From: Halobacteria archaeon AArc-dxtr1
GTDB lineage: Archaea > Halobacteriota > Halobacteria > Halobacteriales > Natrialbaceae
Length of the DNA stretch: 64,000 nucleotides
Assembly: GCA_025517425.1 (NCBI GenBank)
Contig: JAOPJY010000001.1
Location: 1,536,217-1,600,216 of the forward strand
Reading direction: 5' to 3'
The notes under the pieces are model-generated. The model saw only the letters and a list, made by a program, of their open reading frames with translations, was not told where the DNA came from and made no database searches. Made by a program: the position numbers and the translations under genes. Positions 8,595 through 18,004 of this stretch are shown piece by piece (positions within the stretch are counted from its first letter, which is position 1; every line of letters begins with the position of its first letter).

Positions 8595-10058
8595 TCAACG
8601 CCGCGTTTCGACCCGCATCCGTACCTCGCCCGGATCGAGCGTCACGCGAAACGTCGGGTCGAGTTCGTCGGAGACGCGCTCGAAAGAGACGCGCTGGGCC
8701 ATCGTCGCGAGCAGCAACTGGAGTTCGACCATCGCAAAGCGCATCCCGAGGCAGTGGCGGGGACCGCCGCCAAACGGGAAGTACGCGTACTCTGGACGTC
8801 CCTGTTCGCTCGCACCGAGGACGGCGGTCCGGTCGTCGTTCAGCCACCGCTCGGGACGGAACGTCTCGGGGTCGTCCCAGAAGCGCTCGTCGCGATGGAT
8901 CGCGTAGACCGACAGCTGGAGGGTCGTTTCGGGATCCACCCGGTAGCCGCCCAGGGTGGTCGGCTCGTGGGCTTCCCGGTAGAGATCGGCGACGGGTGGA
9001 TAGAGGCGCATCGCTTCCCGAGCGATCGCCTCGGTGACGGCCAGCTCGGACAGATCGGCCAGCTCGGACAGATCGGCCATCTCGGGATCGCGGTCGCCAC
9101 AGACCGCAGCCAGTTCCTCGTCGAGTGCACGCCTGACCGTTGGGTGGCCAGCGAGCAACCACCAGGCGTAGGTGAGCGCGAGCGCGGTTGTCTCGTGGCC
9201 GGCGAAGAGGAACGTGACGAGCTGGTCGCGGATCGCTTCGGGAGACATCCGGGAGCCATCGGGGAACTCGGCCGTGGCGAGTAACGTGAGCAAGTCGTCG
9301 CCGGCGTCGACGCCGCTGGTTTCGCCATCACCCGGTCTGGAGTCGTCGGTCACCGCAGCTCGGCGTTCGGCGACCAGTTCGTCGACGAGATCCGTGAGGT
9401 CGTCCATGGCACGCTCGAAGGAGCGCTCGCGTGACGTCGAGACGGCGTCGGGGAGCAGCGCGCGGAGCGCGAGCACGTCGGCGTCGACGAAGGCGTTCAT
9501 CTCCCGCGCGGCCCGTCGGACGACGTCGCCACGCGACCCGTCGAAGTCGAGGTCGAACAGCGTCCGGGCCAAGATGTCGAGTGTGAGCGCGGATGCGGAC
9601 TCCCGAAGTTCGACGACATCGCCGTCAGCCCAGGTCCGGACCGTATCGGCCGTCTCCTCGACCATGGCATCCGCGTAGCTCGCGACGTGTGCCGGAGTGA
9701 ACGACGACTGGAGGAGGCGCCGCTGGCGGGCCCACTGCTCGCCGGTGGTAAAGGAGACGCCGCGGGGCGCTACCTGCTGCCCGAACTCGGTTTCGAACCC
9801 GCCCTTACCGAACTCGTCGCTCCGGGAGACGAGGACCTCCTCGACCAGCCCGGGGTCGAAAACGGCGTAGAAATCCCGCCTGAAGGCGTCGTAGGCGACG
9901 ACGTCGCCGTACTCTCGAGCCCGCTCGAGGAACGCGAGTGGATCACGCGCGATCGAGAGAGTGTTCCCGAGCAGCGGCACTCCCCGGGGCCCCGGCGGCG
10001 TCGGCGCGGCGTTCCCTTCGTGTGTCCCCCGTCCAGCCACTGGTGATCGATCGGCCAT
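8595..10058 (-). CDS. Cytochrome P450
   Basis: 487 residues. The family's landmarks are all present: oxygen-binding I-helix motif AGHETT (about 286), K-helix ExxR (EAMR, about 348), PERW, and the haem loop FPFGGGPRHCLG with the Cys ligand at about 434. There is no membrane anchor, so it should be a soluble cytoplasmic mono-oxygenase. Haloarchaeal P450s such as CYP174 are known; the substrate here is unknown. It is divergent from an HTH_10 regulator, and a ferredoxin gene of P450-partner type is 750 bp away. An 18-bp exact tandem duplication inside the gene adds six residues (LSELAD). Confidence 0.95.
   Translation of the reverse strand: MADRSPVAGRGTHEGNAAPTPPGPRGVPLLGNTLSIARDPLAFLERAREYGDVVAYDAFRRDFYAVFDPGLVEEVLVSRSDEFGKGGFETEFGQQVAPRGVSFTTGEQWARQRRLLQSSFTPAHVASYADAMVEETADTVRTWADGDVVELRESASALTLDILARTLFDLDFDGSRGDVVRRAAREMNAFVDADVLALRALLPDAVSTSRERSFERAMDDLTDLVDELVAERRAAVTDDSRPGDGETSGVDAGDDLLTLLATAEFPDGSRMSPEAIRDQLVTFLFAGHETTALALTYAWWLLAGHPTVRRALDEELAAVCGDRDPEMADLSELADLSELAVTEAIAREAMRLYPPVADLYREAHEPTTLGGYRVDPETTLQLSVYAIHRDERFWDDPETFRPERWLNDDRTAVLGASEQGRPEYAYFPFGGGPRHCLGMRFAMVELQLLLATMAQRVSFERVSDELDPTFRVTLDPGEVRMRVETRR
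9043..9078. repeat. 18-bp perfect tandem duplication inside the P450 gene
   Basis: Two identical 18-bp units (agctcggacagatcggcc) stand head to tail and keep the frame, giving ADLSELADLSELA in the protein just before the K helix. Confidence 0.9.
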
Positions 10059-10087
10059 ACTAGCTCCTCGAGATCGACGGGTGTCGC

Positions 10088-10095
10088 CTTTATGT
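10088..10095 (-). promoter_or_regulatory. TATA-like box of the P450 gene
   Basis: On the minus strand the sequence reads cataaagg, about 30 bp before the P450 start at 10058. It is only about 20 bp from the divergent TATA box of the regulator gene, so the two promoters are back to back. Confidence 0.4.
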
Positions 10096-10110
10096 GCACT
10101 TACTGAAGGT

Positions 10111-10119
10111 TTTTATATA
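10111..10119 (+). promoter_or_regulatory. TATA box of the HTH_10 regulator gene
   Basis: The sequence ttttatata is centred about 25 bp before ATG 10140, predicting a leaderless message. Confidence 0.6.
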
Positions 10120-10139
10120 GTCTCCCGCAACGTCTGGCC

Positions 10140-10805
10140 ATGCAATCGGCCGATCTGACGCTCCGGCTCCCGCCGGCGGCGCGGCTCCCGGTTCCCGACC
10201 TCGTCTCGATGGGCGCCGTACATCGCGAGGAGGTGCTCTCGTGGGACATCGATCAGGAGCGAGGGCGCATGCGCTTTCTCTCAGTGATCGCCGGAGAGAT
10301 CGACGCCGTGCGAGCACTCGCCGACGACCTCAACGTCGAGGAGTCGGTGACCGTCCACCGCTACGGTCTCAGTCCGATCGACGACGACACGTTCTACCTC
10401 TACGGCGAGCTCGACCTGCGTGACGGCGATGCCCTGCTCTTCGAGCCGTTCGACCACCCGGGCCTCGTTGTCGTCCCCCCAATCGTTTACGAGAGCCGTG
10501 ACGTCGTTCGGTTTACCGTCCTGGGCGAGGGCGACGCGCTGACGGGTGTGCTCGAGGCCATCCCCGAGAGCGTCGGCGTGGACGTCGGCCGAGTGAGCGA
10601 TCACCGACGGCGAACAGAGACCCTGGCCGGGCGGTTGACGAACCGACAGTTCGAGGCGCTACGGGCGGCGAAGACGCTCGGCTACTACGAGGTCCCCCGA
10701 GAGAGCTCTCTGGCCGACGTGGCCGAGCGACTGGATTGCTCGGAGAGCGCAGCCTCGCGATTGCTCCGATCGGCAGAGAAGCGGCTGGTCGACTCGGCGG
10801 TGTGA
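10140..10805 (+). CDS. HTH_10 (bacterio-opsin activator-type) transcriptional regulator
   Basis: 221 residues. The N-terminal 150 residues form a sensor-like domain of the bacterio-opsin-activator group (LTLRLPPAARLPVPDLVS, then short beta strands). The C-terminus is the HTH_10 domain: LTNRQFEALRAAKTLGYYEVP, then DVAERLDCSESAASRLLRSAE. HTH_10 regulators are haloarchaeal activators or repressors of adjacent genes. Its start region is shared with the divergent P450, so P450 (and perhaps the downstream ferredoxin) is the likely target. The ligand is unknown. Confidence 0.92.
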   Translation: MQSADLTLRLPPAARLPVPDLVSMGAVHREEVLSWDIDQERGRMRFLSVIAGEIDAVRALADDLNVEESVTVHRYGLSPIDDDTFYLYGELDLRDGDALLFEPFDHPGLVVVPPIVYESRDVVRFTVLGEGDALTGVLEAIPESVGVDVGRVSDHRRRTETLAGRLTNRQFEALRAAKTLGYYEVPRESSLADVAERLDCSESAASRLLRSAEKRLVDSAV

Positions 10806-10811
10806 GCCGGG

Positions 10812-11060
10812 TTAGGGAATGAGTTGCTCGCCGTCGTCGTCGTAGACGGTGATCGCGTCGACCGGGCAGGTCCGGGCGGCGAACTTCGCGTCGAGTTCGG
10901 CCCCTTCTGGGACCTCGCGGACGTAGATTCCGTCCGCTTCTTCCTCGCCGTCGACCAGAACGGCCTTGCCGGCGTCTTTGTCCTTCTGGAAGCCGTCGCC
11001 CCACTCGGCGACGCACTGGTACATCCCGATGCAGGTGTCCTCGTCGAACTCGATTCGCAT
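10812..11060 (-). CDS. Ferredoxin, [3Fe-4S]-like P450 partner type
   Basis: 82 residues, acidic. The cluster ligands follow the single-cluster pattern C-x5-C near residue 10 (CIGMYQC) and a C-terminal C-P (ARTCPVDAI). The place where a second Cys would complete CxxCxxC holds Met, which predicts a [3Fe-4S] or variant cluster, as in ferredoxins that feed bacterial P450s. About 35 extra residues (GFQKDKDAGKAVLVDGEEEAD and following) lie between the ligand groups. It is on the same strand as the nearby P450, separated by the regulator gene. Its function as electron donor is inference from context. Confidence 0.85.
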   Translation of the reverse strand: MRIEFDEDTCIGMYQCVAEWGDGFQKDKDAGKAVLVDGEEEADGIYVREVPEGAELDAKFAARTCPVDAITVYDDDGEQLIP

Positions 11061-11160
11061 ATCTAGGAGTTGGTGAGTGTGCCCTATAGCGCTGACGGGA
11101 GCAGTCGCCGCACAGACCGGGGCGTCGAGCGTGTGGGGCGAGATGGGTGCCGAGCAACGA

Positions 11161-11170
11161 ACGTTTTTAT
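11161..11170 (+). promoter_or_regulatory. TATA-like box of the phosphate permease gene
   Basis: The T-rich sequence acgtttttat ends about 29 bp before ATG 11199. Confidence 0.4.
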
Positions 11171-11198
11171 CGGGAGGGACAGAAGAGGATCGGAGAGG

Positions 11199-12407
11199 AT
11201 GGTGTCTGCATCGTTTGCCGTGCTCGTGGGAGCCGCCGTCGTCACCTGTCTGTTCATGGCCTGGGTGCTCGGCGCTAACAGTAACTCGCCACCGTTTGCC
11301 CCCGCAATCGGCGCGAACGCGATCTCGACGATGCGAGCCGCGTTCGTTATCGGGATCCTCGCCGCCGCGGGGGCGCTCATGCAGGGGGGAAGCATCTCCG
11401 AGACGATCGGCGCTGATCTCATCGACGGTGTGACGATCACACCCCTGGCCGCCACTGCCGGCCTCTTGACTGCGGCGAGTTTCATGGCAATCGGGATCTA
11501 CACCCGATATCCGATTCCCGCAGCCTTCGCAACGACCGGGGCGATGGTCGGCGTCGGGCTCTCGCTGGGTGGCGATCCGGCGATGGCGACCTACCAGCGA
11601 CTCGGGACGTTCTGGTTGCTGGTGCCGTTTATGTCCGGCGGACTGGCGTACGTGACGGCGACGCTGCTGCGGCGCGATGACGTCCCCGAAGCGGTCGGCG
11701 TGCCCCTTCTAGGGGGGATCGTCGGCGCGATCCTCGCAAACATCCGCCTCGGGGTGATTCCAGATCCGACCGCCGACCAGGGGACGCTCGCGCGGTTCGT
11801 CTCTTGGCAGGTTGGCGGCGGGCCGACGATCGCCGCCGGCGTCGATCTCGGGACGATCCTCGTGACGATCGGACTCGGAGCCCTCTCGTTCTACTGGGTG
11901 CGACAGCGGGTTCTCGTCTCCGTCGAGGACGGCATCCGGTCGTTTCTACTGGTGCTTGGCGGTATCGTCGCGTTCTCCTCGGGCGGCTCGCAGGTGGGAC
12001 TCGCGACCGGTCCCCTCGAGAACCTCTTTCGTGTCGAACTCGGACTTCCGGGGATCGTCCTGCTCGCGATCGGTGCGACCGGCCTCCTCGCCGGCGCCTG
12101 GATGGCCGCGCCGCGGCTGTTACAGGCGACCTCTCGGGAGTACGCCCAGCTCGGCGTGAGACGATCGATCGCGGCGCTCGTCCCAGGATTCATCATCGCC
12201 CAGCTGGCGATCGCGCTCGGAATTCCAATCTCGGTCAACAACATCATCCTCTCGGGAGTCATCGGAGGTGGACTGGCAGCAGGTTCGGCGGGCGTCTCGA
12301 AGCGAAAGATCGGCTTCACGATCAGCTTCTGGGTACTGACGCTTGGGAGTTCGATCGTCGTCGGATATGGAGTATACCAGCTGTTGGCGGCAGTCATGGG
12401 CGGCTAA
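11199..12407 (+). CDS. PiT-family inorganic phosphate permease
   Basis: 402 residues, about eleven membrane helices. Both repeats of the PiT signature are seen: GANSNSPPFAPAIGANAIST near residue 22, and GIPISVNNIILSGVIGGGLA near the C-terminus, where the duplicated GANDxxN-like element is recognisable though altered. The family moves phosphate with H+ or Na+. ATG 11199 fits the TATA box; the upstream in-frame extension is Arg-rich and unlikely. A universal stress protein gene faces it downstream. Confidence 0.9.
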   Translation: MVSASFAVLVGAAVVTCLFMAWVLGANSNSPPFAPAIGANAISTMRAAFVIGILAAAGALMQGGSISETIGADLIDGVTITPLAATAGLLTAASFMAIGIYTRYPIPAAFATTGAMVGVGLSLGGDPAMATYQRLGTFWLLVPFMSGGLAYVTATLLRRDDVPEAVGVPLLGGIVGAILANIRLGVIPDPTADQGTLARFVSWQVGGGPTIAAGVDLGTILVTIGLGALSFYWVRQRVLVSVEDGIRSFLLVLGGIVAFSSGGSQVGLATGPLENLFRVELGLPGIVLLAIGATGLLAGAWMAAPRLLQATSREYAQLGVRRSIAALVPGFIIAQLAIALGIPISVNNIILSGVIGGGLAAGSAGVSKRKIGFTISFWVLTLGSSIVVGYGVYQLLAAVMGG

Positions 12408-12484
12408 CCCGTTCGGCCGGAGCCGTCGGTACAGACGGTGGGACGAAGGCGGATCATCGAGAGGAGCGACCGGCTACCACAGCG

Positions 12485-12919
12485 TTAGTCGAGAACGGTG
12501 ACGGGAGCGGCCGTTCGGTCGACCACCGTCGCAGCGATGCTTCGGCCAAGAAGTCGGCGGGCGAGTCCCTTCGTCCCAGCGTCGTGGCCCTGCATGACGA
12601 CGTGGTCGGCGTTCGCGTCGCGAGCGTAGGCGGGAACGACGGTTCCGGGTCGGCCCTCGACGAGGTCGATTCGAACGCGGTCTGCCGCAGCCGATCCCAC
12701 CGCCGATTCGAGTGTCGCCTCGGCGTTCGCCCGGGTCTGTTCGGTGCGCGCCTCGTCTCGTTCGAGAACGCCGCCTTCGCTGAGCGGGGCGTCGAGGGGC
12801 GTCACGACGGCAAGCAGCGTCACCTTCGCCTCGGGAAACTGCTCGATAGCGTACGCGAGCGCGTCGTCCTCGCGGGGCCGGCCGAGCGTGGGTACGAGGA
12901 CGTGGGACGGACCGGTCAT
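12485..12919 (-). CDS. Universal stress protein (UspA family), single domain
   Basis: 144 residues. It has the UspA fold order: [20 protein letters not shown] at the N-terminus, [11 protein letters not shown], the middle [12 protein letters not shown] and a C-terminal hydrophobic strand AAPVTVLD. The ATP-binding G-2x-G-9x-G pattern is only partly kept ([15 protein letters not shown]). ATG 12919 starts at the first beta strand. It is convergent with the phosphate permease and divergent from hel308. Confidence 0.85.
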   Translation of the reverse strand: MTGPSHVLVPTLGRPREDDALAYAIEQFPEAKVTLLAVVTPLDAPLSEGGVLERDEARTEQTRANAEATLESAVGSAAADRVRIDLVEGRPGTVVPAYARDANADHVVMQGHDAGTKGLARRLLGRSIAATVVDRTAAPVTVLD

Positions 12920-13040
12920 GGATCGCTGTTCGGTTGCCGCGCATTTCGGTCTGTCGACGGGTTGGCTCCGACACTCCGTCCGGAGCCATGGCCTGGCTCT
13001 CGAGCGAGATGTCGCGCGCTCGCAGCTACCGAGCCGACAG

Positions 13041-13047
13041 TTTAAAC
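13041..13047 (+). promoter_or_regulatory. TATA-like box of hel308
   Basis: tttaaac lies 25-31 bp before ATG 13072. Confidence 0.5.
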
Positions 13048-13071
13048 CCCGGGAGCCGCCAACACCGGCCA

Positions 13072-15477
13072 ATGAACGTCGAGGAGCTGTCGGGGCTCCC
13101 GTCCGGCGCCGTCTCGCACTTCCGGGCGGAAGGGATCGAAGCGCTCTACCCGCCACAGGCGGCGGCCGTCGAGGCCGGCGCGACCGACGGGAAGAGCCTC
13201 GTCGCCGCCGTCCCCACGGCCAGCGGGAAGACGATGATCGCCGCCCTCGGGATGCTGTCGGCAGTCGAGCGCGGCGGGAAAGCGCTGTACATCGTCCCCC
13301 TGCGAGCGCTCGCCAGCGAGAAGAAGGCCGAGTTCGACGCCTACGAGGAGTTCGGCGTGACGACGGGCGTCTCGGTCGGTGATTACGAGTCGACCGACGA
13401 CTGGCTCGCGACAAAGGACCTGATCGTCGCGACCAGCGAGAAAGTCGACTCGCTCGTGCGAAACGGGGCCGACTGGCTCTCGGATCTCACCTGCGTCGTC
13501 TCCGACGAGGTCCACCTGGTCGACGACCGCAATCGAGGACCGACACTGGAGGTGACACTGGCGAAGCTCCGAGAGCTGAATCCGGGGCTCCAGACGGTCG
13601 CGCTCTCGGCGACGGTCGGCAACGCGGGCGAGATTGCCGACTGGCTCGACGCCGAACTGGTCGAGACCGACTGGCGACCGATCGAGCTCCAGACCGGAGT
13701 TCACTACGGCAACGCCGTGGAGTTCGACGACGGCTCGACCCGAGAGGTTCCGGTCGAGGGCTCTGAGCGCCAGGAGGCTGCGCTCGTCCGGGATATCCTC
13801 CGAGAGGACGGCTCCTCGCTCGTGTTCGTCAGCTCCCGACGCAACGCGGAAGCGGCCGCAAAACGGCTCGGGCAGGTTTCGGGACGTGAGCTCACGGACG
13901 GTGAGCGCGCCGAGCTGGCCGAACTCGCAGCGGAGATCCGCGAAGATAGCGACACCGAGACGAGCGCAGATCTGGCAGACTGCGTCGAACGGGGCGCCGC
14001 CTTCCACCACGCCGGGCTCTCGAGCACGCAACGGAGCCTCGTCGAGGAGGCCTTCCGCGAGCGTCTGCTGAAGGTGATCTCGGCGACGCCGACGCTTGCA
14101 GCCGGGGTGAATACGCCCGCGCGGCGTGTGATCGTCCGCGACTGGCGACGGTTCGACTCGAGCGCGGGCGGAATGGCCCCTCTCGACGTCTTGGAAGTCC
14201 ACCAGATGATGGGGCGGGCGGGCAGGCCGGGACTCGACCCCTACGGCGAGGCAGTGCTGATCGCGAGCAGCCACGACGAGCGCGAGGAGCTGTTCGACCG
14301 GTACGTCTGGGGCGAGCCCGAGCCGGTCCGTTCGAAGCTGGCGGCCGAGCCCGCCCTGCGCACGCACGTTCTCGCGACGATCGCCTCCGGCTTCGCCCGG
14401 ACGCGAGAGGGGCTGCTCGCCTTCATGGACGCGACACTGTACGCGAGCCAGTCGACCGAGTCGGGCCGCCTCGAGCGCGTCACCGACGATGTCCTCGCGT
14501 ACCTGGAGCGAAACGACTTCATCGAGCGCGAGGGGGGAGCTGGAACGGCTGCCGACGAAGCGGGCGAAAATGAGGAGGACGCGGCGGACGCGTTCACCTC
14601 CGCCGCAGAGCTCGTGGACGAAAGCGATGGCGGGAGCGAGAGCGGCACGATCGATCTGCAGGCGACGAGCCTGGGCCACACCGTCTCTCGGCTCTACCTC
14701 GACCCCATGAGTGCCGCCGAGATCGTCCACGGACTCGAGGGCGCGGATGAACGCCCGACCGCGCTCGGCCTCTACCAGCTCGTCTCGCGAACCCCGGACA
14801 TGTACGAACTCTACCTCCGGTCGGGCGAGGACGAGACCTTCGGCGAGCTGTTCTTCGAGCGCGAGTCGGAGCTACTCGGCGACGTTCCGAGCGAGTACGA
14901 GGAGGGGCGATTCGAGGACTGGCTCGCCGCCTTGAAGACCGGCAAACTCCTCGAAGACTGGGCCGAAGAGGACGACGAGGAACGGCTCACCGAGCGATAC
15001 AAGATCGGGCCCGGAGACCTCCGCGGGAAAGTCGATACGGCGGAGTGGCTGCTCGGCGCGGCCGAGTCCCTGGCGGGCGAAATCGACAGTGAGTGGACCA
15101 CCGCCGTCCGAGAGGCCCGCGCCCGCGTCGAGCACGGCGTCCGCGAAGAGCTGCTCGAACTGGTCTCGATCCGGGGTGTCGGCCGCAAGCGCGCCCGTCA
15201 GCTCCACGCGGTCGGCATCGAAACCCGGGCAGATCTCCGAGAGGTCGACAAGGGCGTCGTCCTCGCGGCGCTCAAGGGGGAGAAGACGGCCGAGACGATC
15301 CTCGAGAACGCCGGCCGCGAGGAGTACTCGATGGACGACGTCGAACCCCGAACCGACGCCGAGGGTGTCGAATCGGGGTCGGACGGGGGCGACGAGGCGG
15401 CGGGTGGCGGCGCGGCGAGTGACTCGGACGAGCCAGACGCGAATGCGAACCAGTCCAGCCTGGGTGAGTTCCAGTGA
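13072..15477 (+). CDS. hel308: Hel308 (Ski2-like) DNA helicase
   Basis: 801 residues. Motif I is [10 protein letters not shown] (about 48), motif II DEVH (about 145), motif III LSATVGN, motif [12 protein letters not shown] (about 380). After the winged-helix and ratchet domains comes a C-terminal helix-hairpin-helix ([14 protein letters not shown], about 698), then an acidic, disordered tail ending QSSLGEFQ, a form reminiscent of a PIP box. The family unwinds forked DNA 3' to 5' in fork repair. ATG 13072 is the first codon after the TATA box. Its stop overlaps the next gene as GTGA. Confidence 0.96.
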   Translation: MNVEELSGLPSGAVSHFRAEGIEALYPPQAAAVEAGATDGKSLVAAVPTASGKTMIAALGMLSAVERGGKALYIVPLRALASEKKAEFDAYEEFGVTTGVSVGDYESTDDWLATKDLIVATSEKVDSLVRNGADWLSDLTCVVSDEVHLVDDRNRGPTLEVTLAKLRELNPGLQTVALSATVGNAGEIADWLDAELVETDWRPIELQTGVHYGNAVEFDDGSTREVPVEGSERQEAALVRDILREDGSSLVFVSSRRNAEAAAKRLGQVSGRELTDGERAELAELAAEIREDSDTETSADLADCVERGAAFHHAGLSSTQRSLVEEAFRERLLKVISATPTLAAGVNTPARRVIVRDWRRFDSSAGGMAPLDVLEVHQMMGRAGRPGLDPYGEAVLIASSHDEREELFDRYVWGEPEPVRSKLAAEPALRTHVLATIASGFARTREGLLAFMDATLYASQSTESGRLERVTDDVLAYLERNDFIEREGGAGTAADEAGENEEDAADAFTSAAELVDESDGGSESGTIDLQATSLGHTVSRLYLDPMSAAEIVHGLEGADERPTALGLYQLVSRTPDMYELYLRSGEDETFGELFFERESELLGDVPSEYEEGRFEDWLAALKTGKLLEDWAEEDDEERLTERYKIGPGDLRGKVDTAEWLLGAAESLAGEIDSEWTTAVREARARVEHGVREELLELVSIRGVGRKRARQLHAVGIETRADLREVDKGVVLAALKGEKTAETILENAGREEYSMDDVEPRTDAEGVESGSDGGDEAAGGGAASDSDEPDANANQSSLGEFQ

Positions 15478-15989
15478 GGATTCTTGAGGGACGGCTTACG
15501 GTCTCTGATCTGGACGCGTTCGTCGCCGAACTCGGCGAGATCGGCGACCGCTACGGCGTGACGATCCAGGCGTTCGACGCCCGGTACGTCGCCGGAGAGA
15601 CCCACCTCGAGCGCGCGGTTGCGCTCGCCGACCGGGCGATCGCTCGGGGAGAGAACGTCGCCCGCGACCGGGCGGTCGAGATCCTGCTGTACGCCGCCGG
15701 CCGCCGACAGATCGACCGCGCACTCGAAATGGGGGTCTCCGAGGGAGGGAATCGGGTCGCCATCGTCGTCGCTGCAGACGCCGAGAAAGGCGACACGGCC
15801 GCCGAAGAACGAGCGTGCGAGGAACTCGAGGCGCGCCTCGAGCTCTCCCCGGAGCCGACGCTGTCGGAGCCGAACGCGGCGACGCTGTCGAACTTTTTCG
15901 AGATTACCGAGGCCGAGCGCGAGGCGACCGACGCGACGCTCGTGGAGCTGGTCTGTGAGCGCGTCGTGTTGCTCGAAGTCGAGAAATGA
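15474..15989 (+). CDS. cgi121: KEOPS complex subunit Cgi121
   Basis: 171 residues. The pattern [20 protein letters not shown], then [19 protein letters not shown] (read here with TIQAFDARY), then [20 protein letters not shown] with the conserved small-residue RQI(x)xAL helix is that of Cgi121/TPRKB. KEOPS makes the t6A modification of tRNA, and Cgi121 binds the tRNA 3' end. It begins with GTG at 15474 inside the last codons of hel308 (GTGA overlap), so translation of the two is coupled. Confidence 0.9.
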   Translation: MRILEGRLTVSDLDAFVAELGEIGDRYGVTIQAFDARYVAGETHLERAVALADRAIARGENVARDRAVEILLYAAGRRQIDRALEMGVSEGGNRVAIVVAADAEKGDTAAEERACEELEARLELSPEPTLSEPNAATLSNFFEITEAEREATDATLVELVCERVVLLEVEK

Positions 15990-16128
15990 TAATCGTTGGC
16001 AGAACGGAGCTGACCAGAGTAATTGCGCCGTTTTGGTATCAGTACACGTGACGGGGTGGTTCCCGGAGCAGTGGAAGGGGTGTAAGGACTATGTCTCACG
16101 ACACCGTAGTCCAATCGAGGTGAGACCC

Positions 16129-16389
16129 GTGCACCGCTACGACTGGATCCTCCTGGCAATCGCCGTCGCTCTCATCGGTGGATGGGTCGTCGGCGCGCTG
16201 ACGGTGGTCCCGATGGAGTACGGACTGGTCGCCGGATTTGTGCTCGCTACACCGTTCGTCTACGACGCAATGTTTCGGAACCCGCCGCTTCCAGCGAATG
16301 ATGCTCAGCGGGTCACTGCCGCGATCGTCTGGCACGCGCTGCTGATCTGGATCGTCATAGACGCGTTGATGATAGTGTCGCTACCATAG
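16129..16389 (+). CDS. Small membrane protein, three predicted helices
   Basis: 86 residues from GTG 16129 (HRYDWILLAIAVALIGGWV). Hydrophobic segments lie at about 6-24, 30-47 and 62-82. No family recognised. The start is uncertain: another in-frame GTG lies at 16120 and a 10-codon ATG reading frame (16091-16123) in a different frame ends just before it. Confidence 0.65.
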   Translation: MHRYDWILLAIAVALIGGWVVGALTVVPMEYGLVAGFVLATPFVYDAMFRNPPLPANDAQRVTAAIVWHALLIWIVIDALMIVSLP

Positions 16390-16473
16390 AGCCCATCGTC
16401 CGATCTGCTAGTTGTGAGTCAGCCGGAACCGAGTTCGTCGAAGGCCGCGCCCGAATCCACGTCGCCGGGGTTC

Positions 16474-17514
16474 CTACTCGTTGGCGACGAGCGGTGAGAC
16501 AGTTTCGACCGCTGGTGTTGGGTGGGCGTCGAGCCACGCTTCGGCGTCGAGAGCAGCCATACTACCGGTTCCGGCAGACGTAATCGCCTGTCGATACTCC
16601 GGATCGATCACGTCACCGGCGCCGAAGACACCCTCGACAGCGGTCTCGGTCGTCATGCCGTCGAGCGTCTCGAGGTGTCCGGATTCGGCGATGGAGACCG
16701 GCGTCTCCGCTAAGAACGCGGTGTTGGGGACGTGACCGACGCCGTAGAAGATGCCATCGACGGCGATCTCTTCACGGTCGACCTCGTTGCCTGCCCCGAG
16801 TTTCTCCGTTGGCCGCCCGTCGGGGTGGGAGACGAGCGTCGCACCGGAAACACCGTCTGCTTGCGAGCCGTGGATCTCGAGTAGTTCAGCGTTCCAGCGA
16901 AATGAGATGGTCTCGTGATCGCGGGCTCGCTGGGCCATGATATCGGAGGCACGCAGTTCGTCACGGCGGTGGACGACCGTGACGCTGTCGGCGAACTTCG
17001 TGAGGAACAACGCCTCTTCCATCGCACTGTCACCGCCGCCGATCACGAGGACGTCGTCGCCGCGATGGAAGGCGCCGTCGCAGGTTGCACACGTCGAGAC
17101 GCCGTAGCCCATGAGTTCGTCCTCCCCCTCAGCGCCGACCCAACGGGCGCTCGCACCGGTCGCGACGATCAGTGTGCGCGTCCGGAGCGTGTCACCGTTT
17201 GCGAGTTCGAGTTCGAACGGTCGCTCCTCGAGCGACGCGTCTTCGACAGTTCTGTGGACGAACTCGGCTCCGAACCGTTCGGCCTGTTCTTTCCCGCGTT
17301 GGATCAGTTCCATGCCGCCGACGCCCTCGGGGAAGCCGAGGAAGTTCTCGACGTCTGTCGTCAGCGTCAGTTGGCCGCCCGGCTCCGGCCCCTCGAGGAC
17401 GAGTGGCTCGAGGTCGGCCCGCGCGGCGTAGACCGCTGCTGAAAGGCCGGCGACGCCCGAGCCGACGATGACGACGTCGCGAACGCTCGCGCCGATCTCA
17501 GTCCCCTCGTTCAT
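16474..17514 (-). CDS. trxB: Thioredoxin reductase
   Basis: 346 residues. FAD-binding motif VIVGSGVAGLSAAVYAARA at the N-terminus, NAD(P)-binding VIGGGDSAMEEALFL in the middle, redox-active CATC pair (about 141-144) in the NADPH domain, and the FAD-ribityl motif GVFGAGDVIDPEYRQ at the C-terminus, all as in low-molecular-weight thioredoxin reductases. It reduces thioredoxin with a pyridine nucleotide in the cytoplasm. Its ATG overlaps the stop of trxA (ATGA), so the two are one operon and the start is clear. Confidence 0.95.
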   Translation of the reverse strand: MNEGTEIGASVRDVVIVGSGVAGLSAAVYAARADLEPLVLEGPEPGGQLTLTTDVENFLGFPEGVGGMELIQRGKEQAERFGAEFVHRTVEDASLEERPFELELANGDTLRTRTLIVATGASARWVGAEGEDELMGYGVSTCATCDGAFHRGDDVLVIGGGDSAMEEALFLTKFADSVTVVHRRDELRASDIMAQRARDHETISFRWNAELLEIHGSQADGVSGATLVSHPDGRPTEKLGAGNEVDREEIAVDGIFYGVGHVPNTAFLAETPVSIAESGHLETLDGMTTETAVEGVFGAGDVIDPEYRQAITSAGTGSMAALDAEAWLDAHPTPAVETVSPLVANE

Positions 17515-17873
17515 TCGGTGTATCCCTCGATCAGGCTACGGAGTCGATCTTCCGGCAAGGCGCCGGTGTGCTGTTCGACCTGTTCTCCGTCTGCAAAGAG
17601 AACGATCGTCGGAACGCCGCGTACACCGAACTCGCCGGCGAGTGGCTGATTGGCGTCGACGTCGACTTTCGCGATTACGGCTGCGGTGTCAGCTGCCAGC
17701 CCATCGAGGACAGGTTCGAGCATCTTGCAGGGGCCACACCAGTCGGCGTAGAAATCCACCAGTACGACATCGTAGCCGGTGACGACCTCCTCGAGATGAT
17801 CTGCTCCGTCGATGTAGACAGGTTCGTCGACCGAGACACCGTTCGATCCGCTGTGTGCATCAGTTGCCATCAT
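17511..17873 (-). CDS. trxA: Thioredoxin
   Basis: 120 residues, one thioredoxin fold with active site ADWCGPCKM (about 45-49) and the cis-Pro loop VRGVPTIVLF. It has a 30-residue N-terminal extension before the first strand. It is the first gene of the trxA-trxB operon and presumably the substrate of that reductase. Two consecutive ATG codons (17873 and 17870) are both possible starts. A TATA-like box (tttaaa, 17897-17902) sits about 27 bp upstream, and an ATTG-N2-CAAT palindrome lies just beyond it. Confidence 0.94.
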   Translation of the reverse strand: MMATDAHSGSNGVSVDEPVYIDGADHLEEVVTGYDVVLVDFYADWCGPCKMLEPVLDGLAADTAAVIAKVDVDANQPLAGEFGVRGVPTIVLFADGEQVEQHTGALPEDRLRSLIEGYTE

Positions 17874-17913
17874 CTGTCTGTAGGGGCTGATAGTGTTTAA
17901 AGGTTTTGTGAGG

Positions 17914-17924
17914 ATTGTGCAATA
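17914..17924 (-). promoter_or_regulatory. ATTG-N2-CAAT palindrome upstream of trxA
   Basis: On the minus strand it reads TATTGCACAAT, ending about 11 bp before the TATA-like element of trxA. An identical 11-mer is in the promoter of the second thioredoxin gene (26425-26435) and a near copy is at 19102-19112. It looks like an operator. Confidence 0.5.
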
Positions 17925-18004
17925 CCATTACGACAGAAGACGAGATTGTCTGCATACTCGAGATCCGTGGCAGATTCATACCCTCTGAGAGCGTTCGACA
18001 GACC

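Noticed and set aside
13042-14730. A 562-codon minus-strand frame over hel308
   Set aside because: Long because of codon bias at GC-rich third positions; no motif; the sense strand encodes complete helicase motifs.
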